Origin: Winogradskyella pacifica
GTDB lineage: Bacteria > Bacteroidota > Bacteroidia > Flavobacteriales > Flavobacteriaceae
Assembly (NCBI RefSeq): GCF_013403915.1
Contig: NZ_JABFDI010000008.1
Coordinates: 62,001-126,000 of the forward strand
Length of the DNA: 64,000 nucleotides
Direction of reading: 5' to 3'
Shown here: positions 49,213 through 57,613 of the stretch, piece after piece
How the letters are laid out: every line of letters begins with the position of its first letter
Numbering within the stretch: position 1 is the stretch's first letter
Translations under genes and position numbers: made by a program
Notes under the pieces: model-generated
What the model was told of the DNA's origin: nothing
The model's input: only the letters and a program-made list of their open reading frames with translations
Databases searched by the model: none

Positions 49213-49241
49213 TTGACTCTAAAAGCAAAGCGGTCTATTAT
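49213..49241 (+). promoter_or_regulatory. sigma70-like promoter of the dnaE-type gene
   Basis: TTGACT (49213-49218), a 17-base spacer and TATTAT (49236-49241) resemble the proteobacterial -35/-10 layout. No TAnnTTTG box was found at a comparable place. The ATG is 23 bases after the second hexamer. It may be coincidence in A/T-rich DNA. Confidence 0.4.
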
Positions 49242-49264
49242 CAAAAAAACAACGTTTTTTTATT

Positions 49265-52200
49265 ATGTATTTAAATTGTCACACCTATTACAGCCTTCGT
49301 TATGGAACCATAAAACCAGAACAACTCCTTGCTATTGCATCAGAAAATGGTGTTCAAACACTTGCGCTAACTGATATTAATAGCACGTCTGCGTGTTTGG
49401 ATGTTATGCGTTTATCAAAAAAATACAAAATAAAACCCGTGCTTGGTGTCGATTTCAGAAATGGTGTACAACAGCAATTCATTCTTATCGCCAAAAACAA
49501 TCAAGGGTTTCAAAATATTAACACCTACCTCTCTAAATTTCTTCACAATCACGATTTACAAATCCCAGAACGACCAGATGAAGACCTAGAGGATTGCTTC
49601 GTGATTTATCCCTATCAAAACCAAAATCATTTCGAATTAAAATCCAATGAGTTTTTAGGCATTACTCCTCAAGATCTTAATACCTTAAAATTCTCAAAAT
49701 GGAATGAATTCAAACATAAACTCGTGGTTTTAAAAACGGTGTCCTTTCAGAATAAAAAAGGATTCAACACCCATCGTTTATTACGAGCTATTGATAATAA
49801 CACCTTATTGAGTAAGCTTCCAAAGTCCGAAGAAGGTCACGAAAATGATATGATGCTACCGTATAACGACCTATGTGAGACCTATTCAGAATTTCCAAAA
49901 CTCATCAGTAATACAGAGCAACTTTTAGAAGACTGCACAACTACTTTTGATTTTGAAAACACCGAGCCTAAAAACCAAAAATGTCTAACTGAAAATGAAA
50001 CTTCAGATTATCAGTTACTGAAACAATTGACTTATGATGCCATTAACTATCGTTACGGCACTAAGGTGGAACAGAAGGTTTATGATCGTATTGAAAAAGA
50101 GCTTCATATCATTAAAAAAAAAGGCTTTGTCTCCTATTTTCTCATCAATTGGAAAATCCTAGAATACGCCCGAAGTAAAAATTATTACTACGTTGGTCGT
50201 GGTAGTGGTGCCAATAGTATTATTGCGTATTTACTACGAATCACAGATGTAGATCCTATTGAACTCGATTTATATTTTGAACGTTTCATCAATCTCTTTC
50301 GTCAGAATCCACCAGATTTCGACCTCGATTTTTCATGGAGAGATAGAGATGATATTACCAACTATATTTTTAACACGTTTAAACACACAGCCCTTATTGC
50401 GGTCTATAACACCTTTAAATTTAGAGCGTCTATTCGCGAATTAGGAAAAGTGTTTGGTTTACCGAAGTCAGAAATGGATAAACTAACCCGAGGAAAATAT
50501 AATCGTAATGAACTCGATCAATTATCGCAACTCGTCATTAAATACAGCACCTATATTGAAGGGTTTCCTAATTATTTAGGGATTCATGCTGGTGGTATTT
50601 TAATTTCAGAACAATCCATTCATTCGTATTGTGCCACATTTATGCCTCCAAAAGGTTTTGCGACGACACAATTTGATATGGTGGTTGCTGAAGATATTGG
50701 TCTGTACAAATTTGATATTCTGAGTCAGCGTGGTTTAGGAAAAATAAAGGAAGCAGTTGAAATAATTGATGCTAATCACAAAGACCAACCTCCAATTGAC
50801 ATTCACGATATTAAAGGGTTTAAAAAAGACGAACGCATTAAAGATTTGTTGCGTAACGCTAAAGCCATTGGTTGTTTCTATGTAGAATCTCCAGCCATGC
50901 GTATGCTATTAAAAAAATTACAAGTCGATAATTATTTGGGCTTAGTCGCTGCCAGTTCTATCATTAGACCTGGCGTTGCAAAAAGTGGTATGATGCGCGA
51001 ATACATTTTACGGTACCGTTATCCCGAAAGACGAAAAGAAGCACATCCTGTTTTACAGAAAATTATGCCAGAAACCTATGGTATTATGGTATACCAAGAA
51101 GATGTCATTAAAGTAGCTCACCTTTTTGGTGGTTTAGATTTGGGCGAATCAGATATGTTGCGTCGTGGTATGTCTGGAAAATTCCGATCGCGAGATGAGT
51201 TTGCCAAAGTGAAACAAAAATTCTTTGACAATTGTAAACACGATGGAAAACCTGAAGATTTGGTTGCTAATATTTGGCGACAAATTGAAAGTTTTGCTGG
51301 TTATGCGTTTGCCAAAGGCCATTCTGCTTCTTATGCCGTAGAAAGTTACCAAAGTCTATTCCTAAAAGCCTATTATCCGCTGGAATATATGACAGCGACC
51401 ATTAATAATTTTGGTGGATTTTACAACACAGAATTATATGTCCATGAAGCTAGAATGCACAATGGTATTATTGAAGCACCATGTATTAATAAGTCGTTTA
51501 CCCAAGCCGTTATAAAAGAGAAAACGATCTATTTAGGCTTTATGTTTTTACAATCCTTAGAAGCTAAAACCATAAATCGTATTCTTAATGAACGACAAGA
51601 ACATGGCAAATTTGAATCGCTCGACGACTTTATAGAACGTGTATCAATCTCTATTGAACAGATTTCGATTTTAATTAAAATCAATGCCTTTCGGTTTACA
51701 GGAATTAATAAACGTGAATTGCTTTGGGAAGCCCATTTAAAAATTAGTAAAACCGTCATTAAAGAAGACGTCGTTACACTGTTTAAAACCGAACGTATCA
51801 ATTACAGCACACCTGAACTACCTAGTACAGACCTAGAAAACGCTTTCGATTCGATTGAATTATTAGGATTTAGCCTTTGTAATCCATTTTATTTATTAAA
51901 AACACATTCGATTAGTAATTTACGCGCGAAACACCTCATACAACTAGAAAACAAACTCATTATCATTGAAGGCTACTTGATTACGACCAAAAACACCAAA
52001 ACGGCGAACGGAAAAATGATGCATTTTGGCACCTTTTTAGATCGTGATGGTGATTTTTTAGACACGGTTCACTTCCCTCCTATTGCAGCTAAATATCCTT
52101 TTAGAGGCAAAGGCATTTATAGCATTACAGGAAAAGTAATGGTAGAATTTGATTGTGTAACGATTGAAGTTTCAAAACTTGAAAGACTAGACATTATTGA

Positions 52201-52285
52201 AGACCCGCGTTATGCGGTAAAATCTTTGAATCCTACATTTCAGAATAAGAAAAGCTTTCAAGACCTAAAACAGGCACAAGCATAA
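49265..52285 (+). CDS. DNA polymerase III alpha subunit-like C-family polymerase (mutagenesis-cassette type)
   Basis: 1006 residues, shorter than the replicative DnaE (~1150 or more; over 1400 in many Bacteroidota). The N-terminal PHP domain begins MYLNCHTYYSLRYGTIKPEQ, in which the usual HxHS metal motif is altered to NCHTYYS. The polymerase core shows GRGSGANSIIAYLLRITDVD, the catalytic Asp pair in PDFDLDFSW, and YQEDVIKVAHLFGGLDL. A helix-hairpin-helix and OB-fold-like C-terminus follows. With the divergent LexA-like regulator and downstream dinB it resembles an inducible imuB-dnaE2-type translesion cassette. The replicative alpha is presumably elsewhere in the genome. Confidence 0.9.
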   Translation: MYLNCHTYYSLRYGTIKPEQLLAIASENGVQTLALTDINSTSACLDVMRLSKKYKIKPVLGVDFRNGVQQQFILIAKNNQGFQNINTYLSKFLHNHDLQIPERPDEDLEDCFVIYPYQNQNHFELKSNEFLGITPQDLNTLKFSKWNEFKHKLVVLKTVSFQNKKGFNTHRLLRAIDNNTLLSKLPKSEEGHENDMMLPYNDLCETYSEFPKLISNTEQLLEDCTTTFDFENTEPKNQKCLTENETSDYQLLKQLTYDAINYRYGTKVEQKVYDRIEKELHIIKKKGFVSYFLINWKILEYARSKNYYYVGRGSGANSIIAYLLRITDVDPIELDLYFERFINLFRQNPPDFDLDFSWRDRDDITNYIFNTFKHTALIAVYNTFKFRASIRELGKVFGLPKSEMDKLTRGKYNRNELDQLSQLVIKYSTYIEGFPNYLGIHAGGILISEQSIHSYCATFMPPKGFATTQFDMVVAEDIGLYKFDILSQRGLGKIKEAVEIIDANHKDQPPIDIHDIKGFKKDERIKDLLRNAKAIGCFYVESPAMRMLLKKLQVDNYLGLVAASSIIRPGVAKSGMMREYILRYRYPERRKEAHPVLQKIMPETYGIMVYQEDVIKVAHLFGGLDLGESDMLRRGMSGKFRSRDEFAKVKQKFFDNCKHDGKPEDLVANIWRQIESFAGYAFAKGHSASYAVESYQSLFLKAYYPLEYMTATINNFGGFYNTELYVHEARMHNGIIEAPCINKSFTQAVIKEKTIYLGFMFLQSLEAKTINRILNERQEHGKFESLDDFIERVSISIEQISILIKINAFRFTGINKRELLWEAHLKISKTVIKEDVVTLFKTERINYSTPELPSTDLENAFDSIELLGFSLCNPFYLLKTHSISNLRAKHLIQLENKLIIIEGYLITTKNTKTANGKMMHFGTFLDRDGDFLDTVHFPPIAAKYPFRGKGIYSITGKVMVEFDCVTIEVSKLERLDIIEDPRYAVKSLNPTFQNKKSFQDLKQAQA

Positions 52286-52333
52286 AGATTAAAACCTACT
52301 TATCACTACGGGTGACTTATGAGGCACGAGTAA

Positions 52334-52378
52334 ATTGTATCGAGAAGCATTTATTAATCAAAAGGTTCTCGATACAAT
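52334..52378. repeat. Perfect 13-bp inverted repeat downstream of the dnaE-type gene
   Basis: ATTGTATCGAGAA (52334-52346) and TTCTCGATACAAT (52366-52378) flank a 19-base loop and are followed by AATTTTTT. It is terminator-like for the dnaE-type gene, 49 bases after its stop. The TTCTCGATAC core followed by CTCGACCTGACG-like sequence also resembles a dispersed flavobacterial repeat (recalled, not searched). Confidence 0.7.
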
Positions 52379-52462
52379 AATTTTTTCCGCTTTAGCTCCA
52401 AAAATCGCCACTCGACCTGACGTGAACTACGCTTTTATAATAAAATTGTTAGTTGGATTTCA

Positions 52463-52610
52463 CACCCCTAAAGTCCCCTCAAGGGGACAGTCTCACTGTT
52501 GCGAATAAAAAAATCTAAAAGATTTTTTTATTAATTGTCCCCTTGAGGATTATCGAAATAAAAAGCGAATGCTTTTGTTGAAGATACCGAGCGAAGCTCA
52601 TTAGGGGTGT
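52463..52610. repeat. Fold-back dispersed repeat element between the dnaE-type gene and dinB (copy 1)
   Basis: Outer arms ACACCCCTAA (52463-52472) and TTAGGGGTGT (52601-52610) are exact reverse complements. The left part contains the palindrome TCCCCTCAAGGGGACA and the right part repeats TGTCCCCTTGAGG (52536-52548). Two small hairpins lie inside: AAAAAATC/GATTTTTT (~52508-52528) and AAAAGC-GAAT-GCTTTT (52561-52576). No coding capacity. A diverged relative is at 61291-61369. It fills most of the 361-base gap; the rest is the 13-bp inverted repeat region. Confidence 0.8.
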
Positions 52611-52646
52611 TTTTAAATCTCACAGGAAAGAAAACCCAAATTAAAA

Positions 52647-53864
52647 ATGAACAAAAACCGCAACATCGTACACATGGATTTAGACACGTTCTTTGTATCG
52701 TGCGAAAGACATACCGATAGTAGCCTTAACGGAAAACCGATTCTTATTGGAGGCACAAGCGACAGAGGTGTGGTGGCATCTTGTAGTTACGAAGCTCGAA
52801 AATTCGGCATTCATTCTGCGATGCCAATGCGTATGGCAAAACAGCTTTGTCCTGAAGCTATTATACTTAGAGGAAACTCTGGTGTATACACCAAATTTTC
52901 AAACGCTGTTACCGATGTGATTAAAGAAAGCGTACCGCTTTATGAAAAAACATCAATAGATGAATTTTACATCGATCTTACCGGAATGGATAAATTTTTC
53001 GGTTGCCACAAACTCGCTTCCGAATTACGTCAGAAAATCATCAAAGAAACTGGCTTACCTATTTCCTTTGGCTTATCACTTAACAAAACGGTTTCTAAAA
53101 TTGCCACAGGAGAAGCCAAACCCAATAACGAGATTCGGATTCTTTCTGGTACCGAAAAACCATTTTTGGCTCCACTTTCGGTTAAAAAGATACCTATGGT
53201 TGGTAATGTCACTTACAAAGCTTTGTGTGATTTGGGTGTAAAACGCATTCATACCATACAAGAAATGCCCATGGAACTCATGCATAAAGTATTAGGTAAA
53301 AACGGTCTTGTTATTTGGAAAAAAGCCAATGGCATAGACAATTCTCCTGTAGTACAGTACCACGAGCGTAAATCTATTTCTACAGAGCGTACGTTTAATC
53401 AAGACACTACAGATGTTACCAAACTTAAAGGGATGGTGGTTGCTATGACAGAAAATTTAGCCTACCAATTACGTCGTGGTCATAAGTTAACGGCTTGCGT
53501 CACGTTTAAGATTCGGTATTCCGATTTTCAGACGTACACGCAACAACAACGTATTCCCTATAGCGCCATGGATCATATGCTTATTCCTGTGGTATTAGAT
53601 TTATTCAAAAAACTATACCATCGCAGACTTTTGGTGAGATTGATTGGCGTAAAGTTTAGTCATTTGGTAGAAGGAGGCCATCAAATAAATCTGTTTGAAG
53701 ACAATGAAATGCACCTCAACCTCAGCAAAGCCATGGATAAAATGCGCGAACGTTATGGCGACAGAGCTGTAATGAGTGCTGCTGGTATGGAAGCAAAAAC
53801 CATTAGTCGTTTTAACCCGTTTAATGGCGAACCTCCTCCGCTATTGCCGAATCGACGTCGCTAG
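52647..53864 (+). CDS. dinB: Y-family DNA polymerase (DinB/Pol IV type)
   Basis: 405 residues. Translesion polymerase. Catalytic motifs VHMDLDTFFVSCER (first Asp) and TSIDEFYIDLTG (Asp-Glu pair), palm/finger region ASCSYEARKFGIHSAMPM, and helix-hairpin-helix thumb around VGNVTYKALCDLGVKRI. The C-terminal little-finger domain is complete (RLIGVKFSHLVEGGHQINLF), and a basic Pro-rich end may hold a sliding-clamp motif (INLFED). It lies downstream of the dnaE-type gene on the same strand, but 361 bases of repeats separate them, so it may have its own promoter. Probably part of the S24-controlled damage response. Confidence 0.92.
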   Translation: MNKNRNIVHMDLDTFFVSCERHTDSSLNGKPILIGGTSDRGVVASCSYEARKFGIHSAMPMRMAKQLCPEAIILRGNSGVYTKFSNAVTDVIKESVPLYEKTSIDEFYIDLTGMDKFFGCHKLASELRQKIIKETGLPISFGLSLNKTVSKIATGEAKPNNEIRILSGTEKPFLAPLSVKKIPMVGNVTYKALCDLGVKRIHTIQEMPMELMHKVLGKNGLVIWKKANGIDNSPVVQYHERKSISTERTFNQDTTDVTKLKGMVVAMTENLAYQLRRGHKLTACVTFKIRYSDFQTYTQQQRIPYSAMDHMLIPVVLDLFKKLYHRRLLVRLIGVKFSHLVEGGHQINLFEDNEMHLNLSKAMDKMRERYGDRAVMSAAGMEAKTISRFNPFNGEPPPLLPNRRR

Positions 53865-53952
53865 AAATTACAACCTCTCAGGTGACAAAAATTCGAAAAA
53901 CAAAACATATGAACGAGAAATTGTATTTTTATAACATACGAGAATTAAAACG

Positions 53953-54174
53953 ATGGATTTAGAAGCAAGAAAACAAAAGTTTATACAACAGCTATTTGAA
54001 GTCAATGAAACACTTTTAGATAAATTAGAATACGTCCTAAAAAATGGATTACAAAATTCTGAAAGAATTACTTTAGAGGACTATAATAAAGAGATAGATG
54101 AAGCAATTGAAGATATCGAAAAAGGAGAATTTTACACCCAAAACGAGGCTAAGAAAATAGCTGATCAATGGTAA
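53953..54174 (+). CDS. Antitoxin of a RelE/ParE-type toxin-antitoxin pair
   Basis: 73 residues, highly acidic and helical (MDLEARKQKFIQQLFEVNET ... LEDYNKEIDEAIEDIEKGEF), with no recognised DNA-binding domain, similar to short addiction-module antitoxins. The last seven bases overlap the toxin start, the classical arrangement that couples antitoxin and toxin synthesis. Assignment rests mainly on the neighbour. Two ACGAGAA direct repeats (53913-53919 and 53938-53944) just upstream could be an operator. Confidence 0.75.
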   Translation: MDLEARKQKFIQQLFEVNETLLDKLEYVLKNGLQNSERITLEDYNKEIDEAIEDIEKGEFYTQNEAKKIADQW

Positions 54175-54461
54175 AAATTGTTTGGCGGAAATTAGCATTA
54201 TTGCAATTAAAAGAAGCTTTCGATTATATAAAAAAAGACTCGTTGCAATCTGCTGAAAACGTAAGAAATGAAATCTTTTCTGCAACGAACAACTTAAAAT
54301 ACAATCCTGAAATTCATCCTTTAGACAAGTATCGCAAAAATAACGATGGAACCTTTAGTGCTTTTGAAATTTATTGTTACCGTATAGCCTATCAAATAAA
54401 CAAATCCGAAATTAGAATACTTCGTGTTCGGCATACGAAACAAGAACCTTTAGGATATTAG
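54168..54461 (+). CDS. RelE/ParE-family toxin
   Basis: 97 residues of the ParE/RelE fold: VKIVWRKLALLQLKEAFDYI at the N-terminus, the central YNPEIHPLDKYRKNNDGTF, and the C-terminal strand pair FEIYCYRIAYQINKSEIRIL followed by RVRHTKQEP. Either a gyrase-targeting ParE or a ribosome-dependent nuclease; the sequence does not decide. The partner antitoxin overlaps by seven bases. The module ends 31 bases before the convergent M61 peptidase gene. Confidence 0.85.
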   Translation: MVKIVWRKLALLQLKEAFDYIKKDSLQSAENVRNEIFSATNNLKYNPEIHPLDKYRKNNDGTFSAFEIYCYRIAYQINKSEIRILRVRHTKQEPLGY

Positions 54462-54492
54462 AAACCGCTAAAACACCTAAAGTTGTCAAACC

Positions 54493-56289
54493 CTACTTAC
54501 TTCCCAACCAAGCATCACGATTTGCTTTAGTCACTTCAGGTAAATCATCTAAACTTGAAATAGCATAAGACGTATCAGCATCTAAAGTGAGTTTTACAGT
54601 GCGTTGTTTTCCGAAGCGCTCATAAATCACATCGATTGTTTGGTTAGGTCTCACAGTACCTAAAATTTTATTTAAGTCTGAAGTTTCATTGAGTTCAACA
54701 CCATCGATTTTAAGTAATTTATCTCCTTTTTCGAGTCCTGCGGTATAAGCTCCAGAACCGACCATTGTATTACTTGTAATCACTTGATTATTTAAACGCA
54801 ATCCAAAAGCAGGCTGCTCCGTGTTTTGTTTTAATTGCACACCAACCGTTTTAAACAAGGTTTCAAAATCTGGCATGCCGCTTTTATAGATGTAATTGTT
54901 GAAAAAAGCATCACCAAATTCAGCACCAGCATAATCCTTTAACGTTTGCTGTAAATCCGCAATGGTATAATAGGTTTCCGTTTTTCCGTAGGTCTTCCAA
55001 ACCTGTTTCATATAATCGTCTAGATTCAAGTTTTCTGTTCTAAGTGATAAATCTAAAGCCAGACCTAGCATACTGCCATACGAATAATAGGAAATAAAAG
55101 TATTGTCGCGATTGATATCATCTACAGAACGTGCGGCATCTACAAATGGAGCTTGATAGCTCATTTCAATAGGATTAAAAAACTGTCGTCCTGGCGAATT
55201 CCAAACGTAATTAAAAGTGCCTGTCAATCCTTTTATATAATCTTCTTGTGCTATAAGTCCGGCTCTGGTTAAGGTTAAATCATCATAGTAACTGGTAAAT
55301 CCTTCAGCAAACCAAAGCTCTCCACTCATGTTGGCTTCTTCAAAATTAAAAGGTTCTAAACTTTGTGGTCGTATACGTTCTACATTCCAGCAATGAAAAA
55401 ACTCATGAGACACCGTCCCTATATTACGATCTGCTCCATCGGCTAAACTTCGCGTACTGGTGACAATGGTAGAGTTTCGATGTTCCATACCATCACCTGT
55501 GGCATTAGGAATATAACACCCTAAAAACGTGTATTCTCCGTAATCGAAGGTTGGTAATTCTCCAAAAACCGCTTTTTGTTGTAAGATTGTTTTTTTAACC
55601 TTTTCAAAATAGGCATCAAATTCAGCTGCGGTTCCATTATGGTGCAATGCAAAATTGATCTTTTGACCATCCACCTCAAACGAACGTACCATATGGTCGC
55701 TAATTTCAGTTGGACTATCCATAAAATACTGTAAGTTTTCAGCGGAATAAGTATTCCCTTCTACGAGCTTTAACTGCGTTGCAATTTTCCAGTTTAAGTC
55801 TTCGCGTGGTTTAAATTCAATGTTGAAAGTGTCATTCTCCAAACTCGGAGCATACATAAAGGTTGCAGGCATATTAAGATGCGCATGGGTTTCATCAACT
55901 TGCGCATACGTACCATCACCATGGTTAGCGTATAAGGTGTAATTAACTACTATAGTGCCATCGTGATTGTTTACGGTCCAAGAATACGGATCGGGACGTG
56001 TTGTTTCTAGCACATGGCCTTCACTATCTGTAACTTTTACGTTGTAAACATTCTTAGCAAATTCATGAATAGCATAGCGTCCTGGTGAACTTCTGGACAT
56101 TCTAAATACGGCTTCACCGGATTTTAAACCTTTAAAAGTAGCCGTGATTTCAGCTTCATGATGCACTGCATTTTCAAATGAAATGGTATAGTTTGAACTT
56201 ACTGTAGTTGTTAATTCTGTTTCAGAAGTTTTGTCTTCGTTGCAATTCACTAAACATAAAAATGACAGTAATAAAATTAGGCTTCGCAT
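54493..56289 (-). CDS. M61-family peptidase (glycyl aminopeptidase-like) lipoprotein with PDZ domain
   Basis: 598 residues. Signal LLLSFLCLVNC gives a lipid-bearing Cys17. The N-terminal ~220 residues are beta-rich. The catalytic zinc motif is SHEFFHCWNVERIRP (HExxH at 295-299), and GELWFAEGFTSYYDDL carries the downstream Glu ligand. A C-terminal PDZ domain (~470-560) has GLRLNNQVITSNTMVGSGAY and GDKLLKIDGVELN. M61 enzymes release N-terminal Gly or Ala from peptides; this one is probably in the periplasm or anchored in the outer membrane. Stands alone between convergent neighbours. Confidence 0.92.
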   Translation of the reverse strand: MRSLILLLSFLCLVNCNEDKTSETELTTTVSSNYTISFENAVHHEAEITATFKGLKSGEAVFRMSRSSPGRYAIHEFAKNVYNVKVTDSEGHVLETTRPDPYSWTVNNHDGTIVVNYTLYANHGDGTYAQVDETHAHLNMPATFMYAPSLENDTFNIEFKPREDLNWKIATQLKLVEGNTYSAENLQYFMDSPTEISDHMVRSFEVDGQKINFALHHNGTAAEFDAYFEKVKKTILQQKAVFGELPTFDYGEYTFLGCYIPNATGDGMEHRNSTIVTSTRSLADGADRNIGTVSHEFFHCWNVERIRPQSLEPFNFEEANMSGELWFAEGFTSYYDDLTLTRAGLIAQEDYIKGLTGTFNYVWNSPGRQFFNPIEMSYQAPFVDAARSVDDINRDNTFISYYSYGSMLGLALDLSLRTENLNLDDYMKQVWKTYGKTETYYTIADLQQTLKDYAGAEFGDAFFNNYIYKSGMPDFETLFKTVGVQLKQNTEQPAFGLRLNNQVITSNTMVGSGAYTAGLEKGDKLLKIDGVELNETSDLNKILGTVRPNQTIDVIYERFGKQRTVKLTLDADTSYAISSLDDLPEVTKANRDAWLGSK

Positions 56290-56333
56290 CTATTCAATTT
56301 TTAGACACCCAAGATACTAATTTTTAAAACCTT

Positions 56334-56540
56334 TTAATCTTCTACGTATTCTAGAATGTCACTAGGCTGACAATTTAAAGCTTTACAAATGGCTTCTAAG
56401 GTTGAAAACCGAATGGCTTTTGCTTTTCCTGTTTTTAAAATAGAAAGGTTTGCGGTTGTGATCCCAACTAGTTCAGCGAGTTCGTTACTCTTCATGCCAC
56501 GTTTGGCTAATATGATATCTAAGTTGACTATTATGGACAT
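56334..56540 (-). CDS. Small XRE/Cro-type helix-turn-helix regulator (YozG-like)
   Basis: 68 residues, essentially one helix-turn-helix domain: LDIILAKRGMKSNELAELVG, ITTANLSILKTGKAKAIRF, ending in LNCQPSDILEYVED. It starts two bases after the stop of the DUF2975 gene. Such HTH-DUF2975 pairs are common in Bacteroidota and Firmicutes; the membrane protein probably tunes the regulator's activity, though the signal is unknown. Confidence 0.9.
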   Translation of the reverse strand: MSIIVNLDIILAKRGMKSNELAELVGITTANLSILKTGKAKAIRFSTLEAICKALNCQPSDILEYVED

Positions 56541-56542
56541 AA

Positions 56543-57052
56543 TTAAACAGTTAAATCATTCTCTTCTTTTATTGCCTTAGTATCTCTAAGCACTGTACTC
56601 ATTAGCATTAAAAATAATCCCATCGCAATTATTAATAAATAGACCAATGTTTTTTCACTTAAGCCAAGTATAACTTGCCGTTTATAAAACATATTGCCAA
56701 TCTCATCAATAAACCATAAAGCTACTGAAGAAAGAATCATAAGTTTTCCAGAATTAAACATTCCACTTATAAGTTCGATATTATAAAAATCATTTTTTAA
56801 TAACAATTTTGTCGCCTTTCTTAATTTCCAAAGCGCATCGACAAAAACAGCATAAACCAAAAGCTCTAAAAAGGTAAAAATATAAAGCATTCTCTCTGTT
56901 TTAAAAACTAATGCATCGTGTTTTAAACCAATCAAATCCTGTTCTATACCAAATAGAACCATTGCTAAAACAAAAATTCCCAAACCAATACCAATTAGTA
57001 AAAGGAAAATAATAACATTTAGTATCGCATAAAGTGTCTTTGCAGAATTCAT
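56543..57052 (-). CDS. DUF2975 integral membrane protein
   Basis: 169 residues with four hydrophobic helices (around 8-33, 48-70, 95-115, 132-155). Matches the DUF2975 family by layout and by its partner, the small HTH regulator two bases downstream. Function unknown. It has an N-terminal start MNSAKTLYAILNVIIFLLLI without signal cleavage. Probably membrane sensor or modulator of the paired regulator (inference). Confidence 0.8.
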   Translation of the reverse strand: MNSAKTLYAILNVIIFLLLIGIGLGIFVLAMVLFGIEQDLIGLKHDALVFKTERMLYIFTFLELLVYAVFVDALWKLRKATKLLLKNDFYNIELISGMFNSGKLMILSSVALWFIDEIGNMFYKRQVILGLSEKTLVYLLIIAMGLFLMLMSTVLRDTKAIKEENDLTV

Positions 57053-57137
57053 AATTATCGTTTTACAATAACAAATATATAAAAATTATCGATAAACAAT
57101 AATTAAATATTAAGAAACGAAAAAAATTATAGTATTC

Positions 57138-57170
57138 AGATCTGTCCGGTTTTAAAAACCTGACAGGTCT
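57138..57170. repeat. Imperfect palindrome in the DUF2975-DUF2007 gap
   Basis: AGATCTGTCCGGTTTT pairs with AAAACCTGACAGGTCT around a central A, with two or three mismatched positions. It lies in the 144-base gap between divergent genes. The sequence resembles a repeat I recall as frequent in flavobacterial intergenic regions; only one copy was seen in this window. Confidence 0.65.
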
Positions 57171-57196
57171 CCACAAGAATACAGTACCTTTACCTC

Positions 57197-57613
57197 ATGC
57201 AAGACACCTTCGTTACCATAGCCAAATTTCAATATTCAACAGAAGCCGAAATCATAAAAGGCAGATTAGAGTCTGATGGCATCCAAGTATTCCTAAAAGA
57301 CAATATCACTATTGATACAGATCCCTTAGTAAGTAATGCTATTGGCGGTATAAAATTAAAAGTATTAGCTGCGGACGAAGCCAAAGCAAAAGATATTTTA
57401 AATTCCATTAAAGCCTATTCTCTAAATGATGACGGTGAAGCTATTGTCTGTCCCAATTGCGGAAAACATCGTATTGAGCTGTATTCTACCATTACCAATT
57501 TTAAATCCTTAGTCTCTTTTCTTATTGCTTTTATTACCGGAACACTACCTTTTAGCGCGCGCTACCAATACAAATGTGAGGATTGTAAGACGGAATTTCC
57601 CATTAAGAATTAA
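57197..57613 (+). CDS. DUF2007-type protein with split zinc ribbon and membrane segment
   Basis: 138 residues. The N-terminal ~70 residues match DUF2007, a small ferredoxin-like signal-transducing domain (TVAKF-like start VTIAKFQYSTEAEIIKGRLE, GGIKLKVLAADEAKAKDIL). It is followed by a zinc ribbon whose two Cys pairs, CPNCG (~residue 94) and CEDC (~residue 129), are separated by a hydrophobic segment LVSFLIAFITGTLPF. Role unknown; perhaps tethered to the inner membrane. Its 3' end overlaps the convergent MocR-type gene by 11 bases. Confidence 0.82.
   Translation: MQDTFVTIAKFQYSTEAEIIKGRLESDGIQVFLKDNITIDTDPLVSNAIGGIKLKVLAADEAKAKDILNSIKAYSLNDDGEAIVCPNCGKHRIELYSTITNFKSLVSFLIAFITGTLPFSARYQYKCEDCKTEFPIKN

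Noticed and set aside
52693-53241. Two alternative-frame plus-strand frames within dinB that might indicate a frameshift
   Set aside because: The dinB frame itself is continuous with all catalytic motifs, so these are out-of-frame shadows.
53911-53964. 17-codon frame (MNEKLYFYNIRELKRWI) overlapping the antitoxin start
   Set aside because: Too short to support, and better explained as part of the promoter/operator region.
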